A stretch of DNA of 64,000 bases from Brachycybe producta (Eukaryota; Arthropoda; Diplopoda; Playtdesmida; Andrognathidae), in contig JAUPFP010000031.1 in the NCBI GenBank assembly GCA_036925085.1, positions 2,046,001 to 2,110,000 on the forward strand. Reading direction: 5' to 3'. The translations under genes were made by a program, and so were the position numbers. Numbering within the stretch: the stretch's first letter is position 1; the number at the start of each line of letters is the position of its first letter. The notes beneath the pieces are model-generated. The model was not told where the DNA came from. It searched no databases and saw only the letters and a program-made list of their open reading frames with translations. Positions 1-11,963 of this stretch are shown in pieces.

Positions 1-1185
1 GCTTCAATTATTTTGTAATAATTAAACTAAGTTTAATAATTTTGTTCCAATTAAACAACCTTTAAAGATTTTTTTATGATTAAAATAAGCATTTATAATT
101 TTGTTCTATTAAATAGGTGCATTTCATATTAATAAAATGGAAGTTCTCTCTGATCATTATTTGATTAATTTTTTTTTAACAAAATAAGTAGGCCAATTAG
201 TGGTCCGCGGGATTTAAAATTTATAAATTTAGTGGTCCGAAATGTTGGCGACCGCTGCTACAGTCGCTTTGTTACTCTTTTTAGAGCAACAAAGGTCCTT
301 AAAAAGTAGGATTACCATTTAGACAAAAAGAAAACGGACCGATCGAGTGTCGTATTTTGTCACGAGCAACAATTTAGTTTACTAACAAACTCACTCGAAA
401 ACCCACAGATGCAGAAAATTGATGAAAACAAGACTCAAGAAACTTACTATAGAAAGCTTACTATAGTAGTAGTACATGTAGGGCAGACAAAAGCAGAAAA
501 TTTGACATCCAGCTTAGAAAAAATTACATCAAAGCCAATAATAATCTGCCAATTTGCTGCCAAATCAACGTTCTCTCTCTCTCTCTCTCTCTCTGTGTTC
601 ATCAAATATTCCTATAGAAAAAACTGTTGACTATATATTTTCTACTATAATAAATGCATTTCTGAATGTCACTCGACAAACATTATTCAATTACTGAAAA
701 CAAAACCGCAACGAAACGTTTTTTTTTATTTAGATCCGAAAATCGAATTTGAAAGCTAGAACAAAATTTGGTGTTCATTACGCATTGAATCGAGACAGAA
801 AATGAAGAAGCTCTTCTTCAACCAAAAAAAAAATGCTTAATTTTTCTGTCTATTTGGAAAAGGGAATCTAATATATTTGAAAATGCAGGTCCTCTTTTTC
901 TCAAAAGAGTTGTCAAATTTTCTCTTCAAGAGATGAGAAAATTCAATTTTAAAGACCCATCATTTCACGACAAATACAATTTGTAATGTAAATCTAAATA
1001 GATTTTCTCTCTTTTTTTTTTTTGTTTCTTGTGAAATGAAACATAAAAGTCACATTTGTAGACAAGTGAAGACGAACCGATTTCGACAAGTGAACACAAA
1101 CCGATTTCGATCTCGAAAACTGAAGAACCTAACCAAACCTCAAGTTATTTAGAAGAAAGATAAAAAAAAGCAAATCATTTCAGTT
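1..1185. other. Non-coding flank, no gene recognised
   Basis: AT-rich sequence with no exon I can support. It holds a CT microsatellite at about 572-594. The remaining exons of the minus-strand ZNG1 gene should lie in this direction, but no further exon of that family was found before the window edge. Confidence 0.5.
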
Positions 1186-3183
1186 ATTAAGAGCCTAGAT
1201 ACATCGTTTAGTTCAAAATTTCTCCGAATGTAGGCGCTGCGATCGTTGTTGATTGAAAAACGGTTTTTTAACGTTTTTTCTCCCGGTTCGAAGTCACATA
1301 ATAATTAATAGAAAAATAATTTCGCGTGCTAACCTTATAAAAAGAAAACATTGTGAAGCCAGTAGATTAATGCACGTAATAATTATTTTGTTATTGTTCT
1401 GAGTTGTTTTAACGGGAGTTCTTCAAATGTTTGGGTGACGGTTTTTTGCTCCTATGGGACTTAACATGGAGTTTAAAAACGTACGATTTTAAACGTTATT
1501 AAAAAATAGAAGGACCTTTTCAAAATTTATAAAAAGGAAACATCGTGAAGCCAATACATGAAAGTATGTGCTAATTATTTTGTTATTGTTCTAAATCAGT
1601 TTTAACGAGAGTTTTTCAAATGTTTGTGGGACGGTTTTTGATCCTATGGGATTTAACATGGGGTTAAAAAAACGAACGACTTTGAACCTTGTTTAAAAAT
1701 AGAAGGACCTTTTCAAAAATTATATAAATGGAGCACGTGAAGAACAATACTTTTTATTGCATTTTGCGCTTTACTGTATTTTAATTGAGCGATTGTGAGG
1801 CGATTTCTTGCAGTTTTAGTAACACCACATAAGAACACTCATTTGTCTCGTTGTCGTCTACTCAAAACAACAAGATGGACGTCCATCTAGGCTCTTAATT
1901 TCAAAGTGACTAAAATAAAACTACTTACATAGAATTACTATTAAGTCCAGTTTTGTTCAAACTTAGGGCTCGGATTTTTATGCAATATCAATCAAATGTT
2001 TCTCAATTTGTGGCCCAAGTGCCAATTTTGAAGTAACAATCAATCATTAGAACAAGTGTAATTATGCTTTTTTTAATCAAAAAGGCTGGTTAGAGGTTAG
2101 ATGTCTCGGTTACTAGCAGTTTTCAACTATTTTTCTAGCCTCTAAGCAGTGTTTTTGATTGAAAAAAAACACATCAATTATTACTTGACAATTGGTTCTT
2201 GGGGCCATAGATTGAGAAACAGTTGCTTGATAAGTGCATACAAATCCGAGCCCTGCTCAATTAACTATTATTCTTTTCAGGTCTAATTTCTTACATGAAG
2301 CCGTGCCATTTCCAAAAACGTTGTAAATGCAAAAATTCAAATTTTTCAGGAAATAGAAAAAAAAAATTTCTACTAAACCAATAAAATATTGTAATACACT
2401 TTACAAAGGAAGCTAAGAAATTAAGAGAATTTATTAAAAAATTATTAAGAGCCTAGATCCACGTCGTCCATCTTGTTGTTTTGAGCAGACGACAACTGCA
2501 ACTGCAAGAACTAAGACAAGACTAAAAGTACTAACACTAACTACTAACTAAAACTGCAAGAAATCGCTTCACAATCGCTCAATTAAAATACAGTAAAGCG
2601 CAAAATGCAATAAAAAGTATTGTTCTTCACGTGCTCCATTTATATAATTTTTGAAAAGGTCCTTCTATTTTTAAACAACGTTCAAAGTCGTTCGTTTTTT
2701 TAACCCCATGTTAAATCCCATTGGCCACAAAACCGTCCCACAAACATTTGAAAAACTCTCGTTAAAACTGATTTAGAACAAAAATAAAATAATTAGCACA
2801 TACATTCATGTATTGGCTTCACGATGTTTCCTTTTTATAAATTTTGAAAAGGTCCTTCTATTTTTTAATAACATTTAAAATCTTAACTTTTTTTTAACTC
2901 CGTGTTAAGTCCCATAGGAGCAAAAACCGTCACCCAAACATTTGAAGAACTCCCATTAAAAACGACTCAGAACAATAACAAAATAATTATTACGTGCATT
3001 AATCTACTGGCTTCACAATGTTTTCTTTTTATAAGGTTAGCACGCGAAATTATTTTTCTATTAATTATTATGTGACTTCGAACCGGGAGAAAAAACGTTA
3101 AAAAACCGTTTTTCAATCAACAACGATCGCAGCGCCTACATTCGGAGAAATTTTGAACTAAACGATGTATCTAGCCTCTTAAT
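1186..3183. mobile_element. Composite foldback element, two inverted ~0.7-kb copies
   Basis: The left copy (1186-1899) and right copy (2444-3183) are inverted relative to each other. Each copy is itself bounded by terminal inverted repeats ATTAAGAGCCTAGA / TCTAGGCTCTTAAT or close variants. CAGTT flanks the whole unit at 1181-1185 and 3184-3188 and does not flank the separate copies, so the pair looks like one insertion. Each arm contains a partly duplicated ~240-bp segment built around TTTGTTATTGTTCT and a CCTATGGGA(C/T)TTAACATGG motif. The spacer (1900-2443) carries a family C MITE. No transposase reading frame is visible, so it is non-autonomous. Confidence 0.8.
1965..2254. mobile_element. 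Family C palindromic MITE (nested)
   Basis: Begins AGGGCTCGGATTTTTATGCA and ends with the inverted form TGCATACAAATCCGAGCCCT. The internal arms share CTCAATTTGTGGCCCAAGTG and AGAGGTTAGA-type segments with the copies near 17751, 29812 and 35360. It has no coding capacity. It sits in the spacer of the composite element. Confidence 0.8.
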
Positions 3184-3744
3184 CAGTTTTAAGAATATTG
3201 GTTAAAAAAAATTTTAAACTTAACTTCAGTTCAGTTCCCCCAAAAAACGTTGTAAATGCCAACAACATGAAACATAATATGCTGACAAGTATAAGTGACA
3301 TTGTTGGTGTTTACAACATGACTATAGTTACTAAGTGACTGGCCATATTGCCACTCGAATTGCTACTATTGGCTGTTACAACGTTATCGACTTGCACAAC
3401 AATTCTACTTCAGTTTTATACCGCTAGGAACAGCACTTTTGCGATAAACAAATTCCCCTGACAAAAAAAGCATAGCGTTTAACAAGAAAATTTTTGATTT
3501 TTTTTTAAAAAACTTACCCTTCTGTGGCATTTACAACGTTAAGAAAATGCATGCTTCAAATAGAAAAAAAGTCGAACTGTTCTAATTTCTAAAACACTGT
3601 CTAAGTTTTTTCTTGATTTTTTCTCTTCTGTCTCTTTCTCTTTTTATTCACCAAAGAAAGCTTCTAACGTTTTCGAAGTTTTTTTTCTTTCCACACACAT
3701 TAAAAATTAAAAACGTTAAAGGTTAATTAATAGGTCCATCTTAC

Positions 3745-6700
3745 CTGATGGCTTCGTTGATCTCAGACGACATTTTTGATTCTTCCAGTTGCTAAAAAAA
3801 TTATCAATAATTTATTGCAAAATTATTTATAAAATTATTATTCAATTCAATTCAGTACGCCTGCAATAAGTTTAAAGGCCATGTGGCAGAAAGGGGCGGG
3901 GGTTGCTCCTGATCACTCTTGGAAAAATTTCATTTTTCGACAATTTTTACTTTTTGGAATTTATGGGTTTTTCTGGTCCTCTTAAGTCTGTTGGGCCCTC
4001 TCCTGAGTTCATTTCAGTGCTTTTCAGGGCATCTAGAAAACTTTAATTTTTTGAAAATATTCATGGACTTGGTCATCGTCTTGAAATATTTACAAAACTT
4101 CGAAAATTCATTGCAAGTGAACGGGACAAGCGGGAATGGAACTGTTGGAATCGATGCATTCACAGAGGAGTGTGGACTGCAGGGATGTCTTCAAATCTAG
4201 TGTGCCGTTCAGAGTGGACGTAGAAGTGTAACCATTTTTAAGTGTAACGTCTTAACTTCTAAAATTCATTGCAAATTAACTACTGGTCATAGACCTTCAG
4301 GAACGCAGGGATGTCTTCAATTCCAGTGGGAACTGCGCCGTTCAAAAGTTATGCCGTTCAGAGTGGACGTAGTTGAAGCGTAACTATGGTTCCTTGTGAA
4401 ATTTGAACTTCGAGAATTCATTGCAAGTGAACCAGACGAGCGGGAAGTAATATTAACCAAATAATATTAAATATTAAATTATTAATAATAAAAAAAACAA
4501 GTGTGGCGCACTCAGGGTCAGGCCACAAGGTCTATTGTTGATCCGGATACCACCGAAATTGCAACAATCGCCGGTTTTTTTTTGTTAGTGAACGCTTTAT
4601 TGGACGTCAATGGAGTTAAAACTAATTTTATTAAAGTTTTTAAGTTTTTTTTTTAGGTTAGGATTAGAAAGATTCGAAAAGACAAAAAAAAAAGTGCAAA
4701 GATTCGAGTTTTCGAATATTTTTCAAGATTCTTAGGATTCGAATGTCCCATCCCTAAAATACCCTTAAGTGATTTAGCCACCCTTTCTAGTTTCTAAAAC
4801 ATATTCAAGTTTTTCTCTTTATTTTGCACCTGAAAAACAGAATAATAATCAAGAGTTCGAGAGGCCACTCGTTTACACCGTAAAACTACCTTCGAGTTTT
4901 TTATTTTGTCTCTCCTTCAAAATGTTCAAAAATAAGCGATTTTTGCCAAACAACATCTGCTTCAGCTTTTTTGTGGACTTAAAAATCCTTTTTTTTTCTT
5001 CTTCTTTCGATTTAATCACCACTTTAAGCGATATTTGTGTATTTTATTCAAATGAAATACAAAAAGTATTTATGTTGATAAACAGCAAACGTCAACGAAA
5101 GCCGACAGCTACGAAACTAAACATTTTGTCAAAATAGAAAAAAAAAAAAACAGGTTAGCAGTAGGAAACTTCCGGTTAATAACAAAAGAATGAAACCAAG
5201 TGAATTTAATTTCTGAACAACAAGTCGGAAAAGTTTTGTTAAGTTGCTTAAAAAAACAAGTTGTCAGCTTCCGATTACCTCAAAGGCAAAAACCGCATTA
5301 CTTTTTACGAAAAGTGGTTGTTTATCGAACAAATGAATACAAGCTTCGATGCATTTTTCAATTTGAACTATTTAACATATTATTATTTTAGGGCAAACTA
5401 TCAAAGTTAATTAAAAATTTCAGAGAGGATGCGCAAAAGTGAATAAATATGGGGTTTTCCCGGGAACCCATCTTCTAAAAGTGGCCAAACACATTTTTTT
5501 TTAAAAAAAAGCTTTGAGAGCTTGAAATCTATTCAAGCGTAAACCGAAATACAAACTATTCTTAAACAATCCGGAAAAAAAGAAAAGTAGAAACGTAAAT
5601 TTTACTTAATTTAACAAAGCTTAAAAGTGTGGTTTTAAAGTGTAAACGCCTCTCGAGAACTGTGGTTATTCTATCTTTTAAAGAACAAAATTAAAGCGAA
5701 TCTTGAATGTGTTTTATAAACTAGAAAGGCAGTTTCAATCGCTTAAAGGTAATTTTAATATTGATATCTTTCAAAATAAGCTTTTCGTGGCAAGTTAGAA
5801 AATGAGTCAACTTTTAAGCAGTTGATATTTTTTAATTTTTTCTTTTATAAAAAGCTTATTTTGAAAAATAGTCAAAACCAAAATACCCTTAAGTGATTGA
5901 GCAACCCTTCTAGTTTGTAAAACACTTTCCAGTTTCTCGGTGGTTTTAAAGTGTAAACGTGTTTCGAGAACTGTAGTTATTTTATCTTTTAAAGAGCAAA
6001 ATTAAAGCGAATCTTGAATGTGTTTTATAAACTAGAAGGGTATCTCAATTACTTAAGGGTATTTTAATATTGATATCTTTCAAAATAAGCTTTTCGTGGC
6101 ATTTTGAAAATGATTCAACTTTTAAGCAGTTGATAATTTTTTAATTTTTTCTTTTATAAAAAGTTTATTTTGAAAGATAACTTGAAGTTACCCTTTAAAA
6201 TAACTGAGAGCTACCCTTCTAGTGTCTAAAACACTTTCTAGTTTCTTTTAAATCAGTATCTTTCAAAATAAACTTTTTATAATTTTTTTTTAAAGTTGTG
6301 TCACTTTAAAGCTTATTTTGAAAAACAGTCAAAACCAAAATACCCTTAAGTAATTGAGCTACCCTTCTAGTTTCTAAAACACTTTCTAGTTTCTCTTAAT
6401 TTTGCTCCTGAAAGATTGACAAAAGCGGGAGGTGGACAATAAAGAAAAACTTGAACATATTTTAAAAACTAGAAGGGTAGCTCAATCACTTTAAAGGGTA
6501 TCTTCAAGTTGTTATCTTTCAAAATAAACTTTTTTAAGAGTTTATTTTAAAACTGACATAAAAAAGCTGATTATGAAAGATATGTTAATCTTAAGTGATT
6601 GAGCTACCCTTCTAGTTTCTAAAACACTATAGTTTCTCTTCATTTTGCTCTTCTTTGAAAAAGAGAAAATAATCAAAAGAGTTCGAAACATCTGCTTGTT

Positions 6701-9700
6701 CGTAAACAATATCTTAATTAACGAACAAATATAATAACGAAGTGTCGTGACACTTTTTTTACCGACAACAATAGGAATATCTCCTCTTTGTCATCGTAAT
6801 CTACACTTCAAACTTGATTTTTCTAGTATTTTTCGATTTATCTTATTGCAACAACTATTTTTCCATTAAAAGAAATAACTGTTGGCAAAAAGTGTGAGTT
6901 CTTCTTCCTCGAAATCCGCAAATTTTTCCTACAAAATAGCTCCAAGACAATAATATTTCCACATTGGTGGACTTGAAAAACACGAGAAAACAAGAAATTT
7001 CGTTTGCTTTTGTCCGACACAACAACACCGCAATGTTGTACAAGTTGGCCGTTATTATTATGCCTTGAGTAAATGACAGCGTTTTTCATTTCCTGTCAAT
7101 GGAAAATTGCCACCAAATGTGGACACCCCACCAAAAAAAAAAACGGGGGAGAGGAAAGGGCGCACCGAACTTAAGTTTCGTGCCCGTGGGCCGTGAGTTT
7201 TCTAATCGTGCAAAAAAGGAAACGAAACCCACACCACAATGGGCTTTGTTGCGTGTGTTGTAAGCCAATGTAACCTCCACTTGTGTTTATTTGTCAACAA
7301 ATCCATGTTTGAATGACCAGAGGAGGAGGAGGAGGAGGGGGAATAACATAATAAAATCCCGCCATAACAATATGCGTCCATTAATTCTTATGTTTTATTC
7401 ACTGATTATCCACGCATAAAATTAAAACAAGCCTTTATTCGGTTTCGGCTCTATAATAAGCGTAAATAAGAGAGAGAGACATAAGACGTTTCTCGATAAA
7501 GAGCCTTTTTAAGTTGCATTGTCGTTAAGCAACTATAGACACAGGCAGTTAGAAATCGGAAAGAACTTCAGTTGGCTCCGCCCTTTTTATGACGACCGGC
7601 AACTTCTAATTGGTTTGGTTATGTAGTCTGACGTCACATGCTCTCCGCCCTTTTCAACGTCGAACCACACAACGAACCAATTAGAAGTTGCCGGTCGTCG
7701 TCGTCGTAACAAGGGCGGAGCCAACTGAAGTTCTTCCCGATTTCTAACTGCCTGTATCTATAGACCACCGTACACCAAGAAGGTAGCTCAACTCCGTGTT
7801 AGAACAGAAAACGTCGTGTGTGAGTGCGCTTTGAGGTGCATTTGGTATCATGGACCTCATTTGCGTGGTCCGGTTCGATTGCAAAATGTTGTCGTAGGTA
7901 ACTCGGCAGGAGTTCCTAAGCACCTCTTTATTTTTGGCGTTCGTTAATCGTTTCGAATCGCTTCGGAATCTCATACTTTTCATGGACCACATCCTGCACC
8001 GAGCGGAGTCGCTCAAATGAAGATGATGATGAAATATCCGGACATACGAGTCGGATTTGGCAAAATGTGTTTTACGACCGGCTAACGTCAACTCCGCCAT
8101 GACGGAGCATCAAATGCGATGCGAACACGGGGCCCCCTCAGTACCACAAACGGGGGAGGCTATCTCCCTTGTGCTTAGTGTGCTACCCAAGAGTCCGCTT
8201 GAAATCACTCCCAATAAACACTGGAAAACGAATTGAAAGCATAGCTCGCAGATCAGTTGGCGCCATCTATTGCCAAAAATGAAAAACCTTTTATATATAT
8301 TCAAAATTCCAAAATATAAAGTTAAAGCAACTCCACGTTAGAAAAAACAACCGTCGAAAGTAAAGAACCATCTGCTTTTTGAAGCTAGAAGACATATTGT
8401 TTAAGATGTCATCCATTTTTGTACGCCCATTGAACCCTATTGTAACAGAGGCACTAAGTACAGTTTGCGCCCTCTATCGGCCACACTCAAGTTTTGGCAC
8501 AAAATGCTCCACAAGGAAAAGTTCTCTAATGAATTCCCTTTGTGTAAATTTACCTTGTTAAAAATGATGGAAACGCTGTCAAGTCACTAGAACGTTAAAA
8601 AATGTTGTCTCGTAAAAAAAAATCCAAGCATAAGTTTTTGTTTCTCGATAAAACTAAGTCCGAGCTTTCAGAAGCTTGAGCTCAGAAGCTCAGAAGCTGA
8701 AGCTTATTTTCATCCTTTTTTTACAAAAGAGAAAGAAATGGCGGCCCGTTTACCTTTTTGTAACTTTTTTCAGCTCGTTCGGACGTTTATCGTTGAAATG
8801 GCTCCATTCGAGCGGGGGTTTTTTTTTGTTCGAGGACTTACGAACCTGAACTTACTCAACGTTTTTACTATGAAAAGACGTCAGATCTTTGCAAACAACG
8901 TGCAAAGAGCTTCAAGACAACAATGTCTTCATATTGACTGTTCATGTTTGTTGTGCTTAACAAAAGTTAGGCTAATTCAGAGTAGAGAGCGTAGTCGAAC
9001 AAATACATACGAAGATTGTAAAAATCACAAGAAAGACAAAAAAAAAACACCTTAAAATAGTTGAACTTACCGATTTACAGTATTTAGCATCGACCACAGT
9101 AACGATACCTAAAAAACAAAACAAAAATCTCAATTCATGTCTAGAAAAAAAATAATTTCACGAACATATTTTAAATAAAACTCACCGTCCAAATAAATAT
9201 CTGATCCCAGTTCTTTATCCATCCAAAAAATGGCTGCGATTGGACCTAAAAAAACGTGATTAAGCACGAGAAGGCTGTGTCTTAAAACACGAGCGAACGT
9301 GGCACCGAACCACGTTCGATAATATTTTACCTGGATCGGCTAAACCCGTTGTTTCCAATAAGATGTAATCGAATTTTCCCTTCTTTTTCATCAAATTTTC
9401 GATAGCTTTCACTCCGTTATCTCTTTAATTAAAATAATGGGTTTTTTTTTTTGTTAAAATTTATGGAATTAACGCGAAAACGGATAACGCAAAAAGAAAT
9501 CAAGATAACAGGAAATAATACAGTAGAAACCGTTTAACACAAAATAAATAGGACAGAACTAAAAAAAAAGTTCGGTCCCATTTATTTTGTGTTAAACGGT
9601 TTCTACTGTATTATTTCGTGTTATCCGATTTTTGTTTTGCGTTTCGTATTCAGTCCATTAAAAATAACATTTAAAAAAAATTTTTTTAACACGAAATTTG

Positions 9701-11963
9701 TTTAAAATAAAAATTATTAGTCTTTTTCATCCTTAAAATCCGTTTAACATGAAAACGGATTACAGATAACACAAAAAAAACGGATAACACGAAATAATAC
9801 AGTAGAAACCGTTTAATAAGAAATAAATTAGACAGAACTAAAAAAAAAGTTTGGTCACATTTATTTTGTGTTAAACGGTTTCTACTGTATTATTTCGTGT
9901 TATCCGTTTTTTTTTTTGCGTTTCGTATTCGGTAAATTCGAAATAACATAAAAAAAAATTCTTTTAACAAGAAATTTGTTTAAAACTAAAATTATTACAG
10001 TAACTTTCATTCTTAAAATCCGTTTAACAAGAAAACAGATTACAAATAACACAAAAAAAATCAGATAACACGAAATAATACAGTAGAAACCGTTTAAAAC
10101 GAAATAAATTAGACCAAACTAAAAAAAAAGTTCGGTTTCTACTGTTATTATTTCGTGTTATCCGATTTTTTTTTTTGCGTTTCGTATTCGGTCCATTAGA
10201 AATAACATAAAAAAAATTCTTTTAACACGAAATTTGTTTAAAATGAAAATTATTACAGTCCCTCTTTCATTCTTAAAATCCGTTTAACATGAAAACAGAT
10301 TCCAAATAACACAAAAAAATCAGATAACACGAAATAATACAGTAAAAACCGTTTAACACGAAATAAATGGGAATGAACTAAAAAAAAGTTCGATCCCATT
10401 TATTTCGTGTTAAACGCTTTCTACTGTATTATTTCATGTTATCCGTTTTTTTTTTTGCGTTTCGTATTCGGTCCATTAGAAATAACATAAAAAAAATTCT
10501 TTTAACACGAAATAGGGTTAAAACGAAAATTATTACAGTCCCACTTTCATTCTTAAAATCCGTTTAACAAGAAAACAGATTACAGATAACACAAAAAAAT
10601 CAGATAACACAAAATAATACAGTAAAAACCGTTTAATACGAAATAAATTAGACCAAACTAAAAAAAAAAGTTCGGTTTCTACTATTATTATTTCCTGTTA
10701 TCCGATTTTTTTTTGCGTTTCGTATTCGGTCCATTAGAAATAACATAAAAAAAATTCTTATAACACGAAATTTGTTTAAAACGTAAATTATTACAGCAAC
10801 TTTCATTTTTAAAATCCGTTTAACAAGAAAGCCGATTCCAAATAACAAAAAAAAAAAAATCAGATAACACGAAATACGTTTATCAGTCCTTTCCATTTCG
10901 TGTTAAACGATTTCCACCTTATTACATTACAATTTACAACAATTCTGAAATATAAAAAAAAGTAGTAAACATACTTGACCGAACAACATAAACATCCGTT
11001 CCTGAGTTCGAGCCATTCTTCATAAAGAGCTCCCTGTTCTCCAACGGCTAAACTCTTCTCCAACGCACTGCCTACAATTAAAAAGAGTTCAAACTTCCGT
11101 TAGTTAAATTTTAGTTAAATTTACTGAATTATTTTAATTTTTCTTAAAAAAAACTGATTTTGGCTAAAAGATGATTAAAAAAAAAAAGTAGATTTTGCAA
11201 AAAAAATATGAAAATGAATTAGCACAAGTTGCATTACAGAAACAACACTAACTAAAAATTGAACGTGTTTTAGAAACTAGAAGGGTAACTCAATCACTTA
11301 AGGCCATTTTTTATGTCGAAATCTTTTAAAATAAACTTTTTATAAAAATAAAAATTTAAAAAAATATCGTCTGCTTCAAGTTGGATCATTTTCAAACAGA
11401 TATAAAACGTTTATTTTGAAAGATATCAACATGAAATTACTGAGCTACCCTTCTAGTCTCTAAAACACATTCAAGTTTCTCTTCTTTTCGCACCTGAAAA
11501 ACACAATTAATCAAAGTTCGCGAGGCTTTTACAGTTTAAACCCTCTTTAATCCAGTTTAAATTGAACTTAATTCAATAACATTGTTAATTATTCGTTAAA
11601 ATATTGCTAATTTACATAAATTACCTTCTCCGAACTCATTTAAGATGACAGCAATTCGCTTTTCGTGTTCTTCCGCCAAAATATAATTTAATAAAGTTGT
11701 TTTCCCGGCACCTATTCAATAAATATCGATCAAATATCGATAAACGCACTCCACACATTCTTTTACTCATCAAATTTATCTAGCATTGTGACGTCATTAT
11801 TATTTATCCTATAAAAGTGACGTCACATTGCTGACTAAACCGATGAAACGATCAAATCGATACCAAGATATCCAGTGATGATTGTAACTGGAATTCGAAT
11901 CGATTCCAAAGTTGAGATTGGTATCAAATCTGGACACGTCTCATCGTCAACAGGAGTGTCCAT
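3745..11963 (-). CDS. ZNG1: Zinc-regulated GTPase metalloprotein activator (COBW/CBWD family), 3' partial
   Basis: Exons in coding order are 11963-11864, 11711-11625, 11071-10975, 9422-9331, 9245-9186, 9108-9071 and 3791-3745. Phases agree throughout and give 173 codons plus 2 nt. Visible motifs are CPDLIPI near residue 9, the Walker A loop GYLGAGKTT near 31-39, [20 protein letters not shown], the GCLCC metal site, [11 protein letters not shown] (Walker B region) and VTVVDAKYC. The last exon, [15 protein letters not shown], matches the family segment just before the NKxD motif, which lies beyond the window together with the C-terminal half. The family is a G3E GTPase; vertebrate ZNG1 delivers zinc to methionine aminopeptidase METAP1 through its CPELVP motif, and that motif is conserved here. 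Start: first [13 protein letters not shown]. Intron 6 is 5.3 kb and packed with MITEs. Confidence 0.93.
4098..4440. repeat. Degenerate tandem duplication, about 155-bp unit
   Basis: The phrase AACTTCGAAAATTCATTGCA recurs near 4098, 4254 and 4408 with small changes, and the GCCGTTCAGAGTGGACGTAG segment recurs near 4204 and 4348. It lies inside ZNG1 intron 6. The open frame across 3919-4200 has no recognisable protein content and looks incidental. Confidence 0.6.
4448..4757 (+). repeat. Family E interspersed repeat
   Basis: Shares a conserved core, GTGTGGC..., CCGGATACCACCGAAATTGC and AACAATCGCCGG, then GACGTCAATGGAGTT, with copies at 23613-24015 (plus) and 42115-42468 (minus). An AT-rich ATTAATAATAA stretch lies on one side and GATTCGA-rich sequence on the other. 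The class is unknown: no box A/B pattern and no reading frame. Confidence 0.75.
4790..6700. mobile_element. Cluster of family A hairpin MITEs
   Basis: Repeated blocks contain CTACCCTTCTAGTTTCTAAA or its complement. Inner arms read TATCTTTCAAAATAAACTTT and AAGTTTATTTTGAAAGATAT, and complete copies end in TTAAGGTGGTTTTAAAG-like sequence. At least three overlapping or tandem copies or halves occupy this part of ZNG1 intron 6 (about 4790-4900, 5640-6260, 6240-6690). Confidence 0.8.
6701..7540. other. Intronic DNA, nothing recognised
   Basis: Part of ZNG1 intron 6. It holds a GGA microsatellite near 7320-7341 and a short GAGAGA tract near 7472. The overlapping minus-strand open frames at 6838-7280 have no family resemblance and no matching splice phases. 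Confidence 0.4.
7541..7755. mobile_element. Family B hAT-like MITE
   Basis: An almost perfect palindrome with ends ACAGGCAGTTAGAAATCGG... and ...CGATTTCTAACTGCCTGT. The inner arms carry TTGGCTCCGCCCTTTTTATG and CAACTTCTAATTGGTTTG, and the centre has a TGACGTCACATG segment. The flanks CTATAGAC (left) and ATCTATAGAC (right) suggest an 8-bp target duplication, typical of hAT elements. No coding capacity. Confidence 0.85.
7756..8197 (-). mobile_element. tRNA-derived SINE, copy 1
   Basis: Read on the minus strand, the head at about 8197-8110 resembles a tRNA: TTGGGTAGCACACTAAGCAC (box A-like) and CCGTGTTCGCATC (box B-like). The body GTCGTAAAACACATTTTGCC, CCGACTCGTATGTC and a CATCATCATC run followed by GGATGTGGTCCA matches the second copy at 42566-42832. 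The minus-strand open frame inside it (7744-8100) is therefore repeat-derived. Confidence 0.75.
8216..9065. other. Intronic DNA, nothing recognised
   Basis: Rest of ZNG1 intron 6. A plus-strand open frame at 8738-9055 has no family resemblance, lies antisense to the gene and is low-complexity at its 3' end. Confidence 0.4.
9482..10905. repeat. Tandem array of ~270-bp hairpin monomers
   Basis: About five monomers, each itself an inverted repeat: AATACAGTAGAAACCGTTTA on one arm, TAAACGGTTTCTACTGTATT on the other, and a short centre reading AACTAAAAAAAAAGTTC. Spacer motifs AAATTTGTTTAAAA and CTTAAAATCCGTTTAAC recur between monomers. It fills ZNG1 intron 3, between the exons at 10975 and 9422. 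Confidence 0.85.
11250..11560. mobile_element. Family A MITE, nearly full length
   Basis: Contains TTTTAGAAACTAGAAGGGTA at one side and CTACCCTTCTAGTCTCTAAA at the other. Matching inner arms surround AATAAACTTTTTAT / ATAAAACGTTTATTTTG. It lies in ZNG1 intron 2. Confidence 0.8.

Noticed and set aside
3919..4200. 93-codon plus-strand open frame with a hydrophobic start
   Set aside because: Its 3' part is one unit of a degenerate tandem duplication whose other units are not open; no start ATG and no family match.
7744..8100. 118-codon minus-strand open frame
   Set aside because: It overlaps the tRNA-derived SINE body that recurs at 42566-42832, so it is repeat sequence rather than a gene.
8738..9055. 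105-codon plus-strand open frame
   Set aside because: Lies inside a ZNG1 intron antisense to the gene, has a lysine-rich low-complexity tail and resembles no family.
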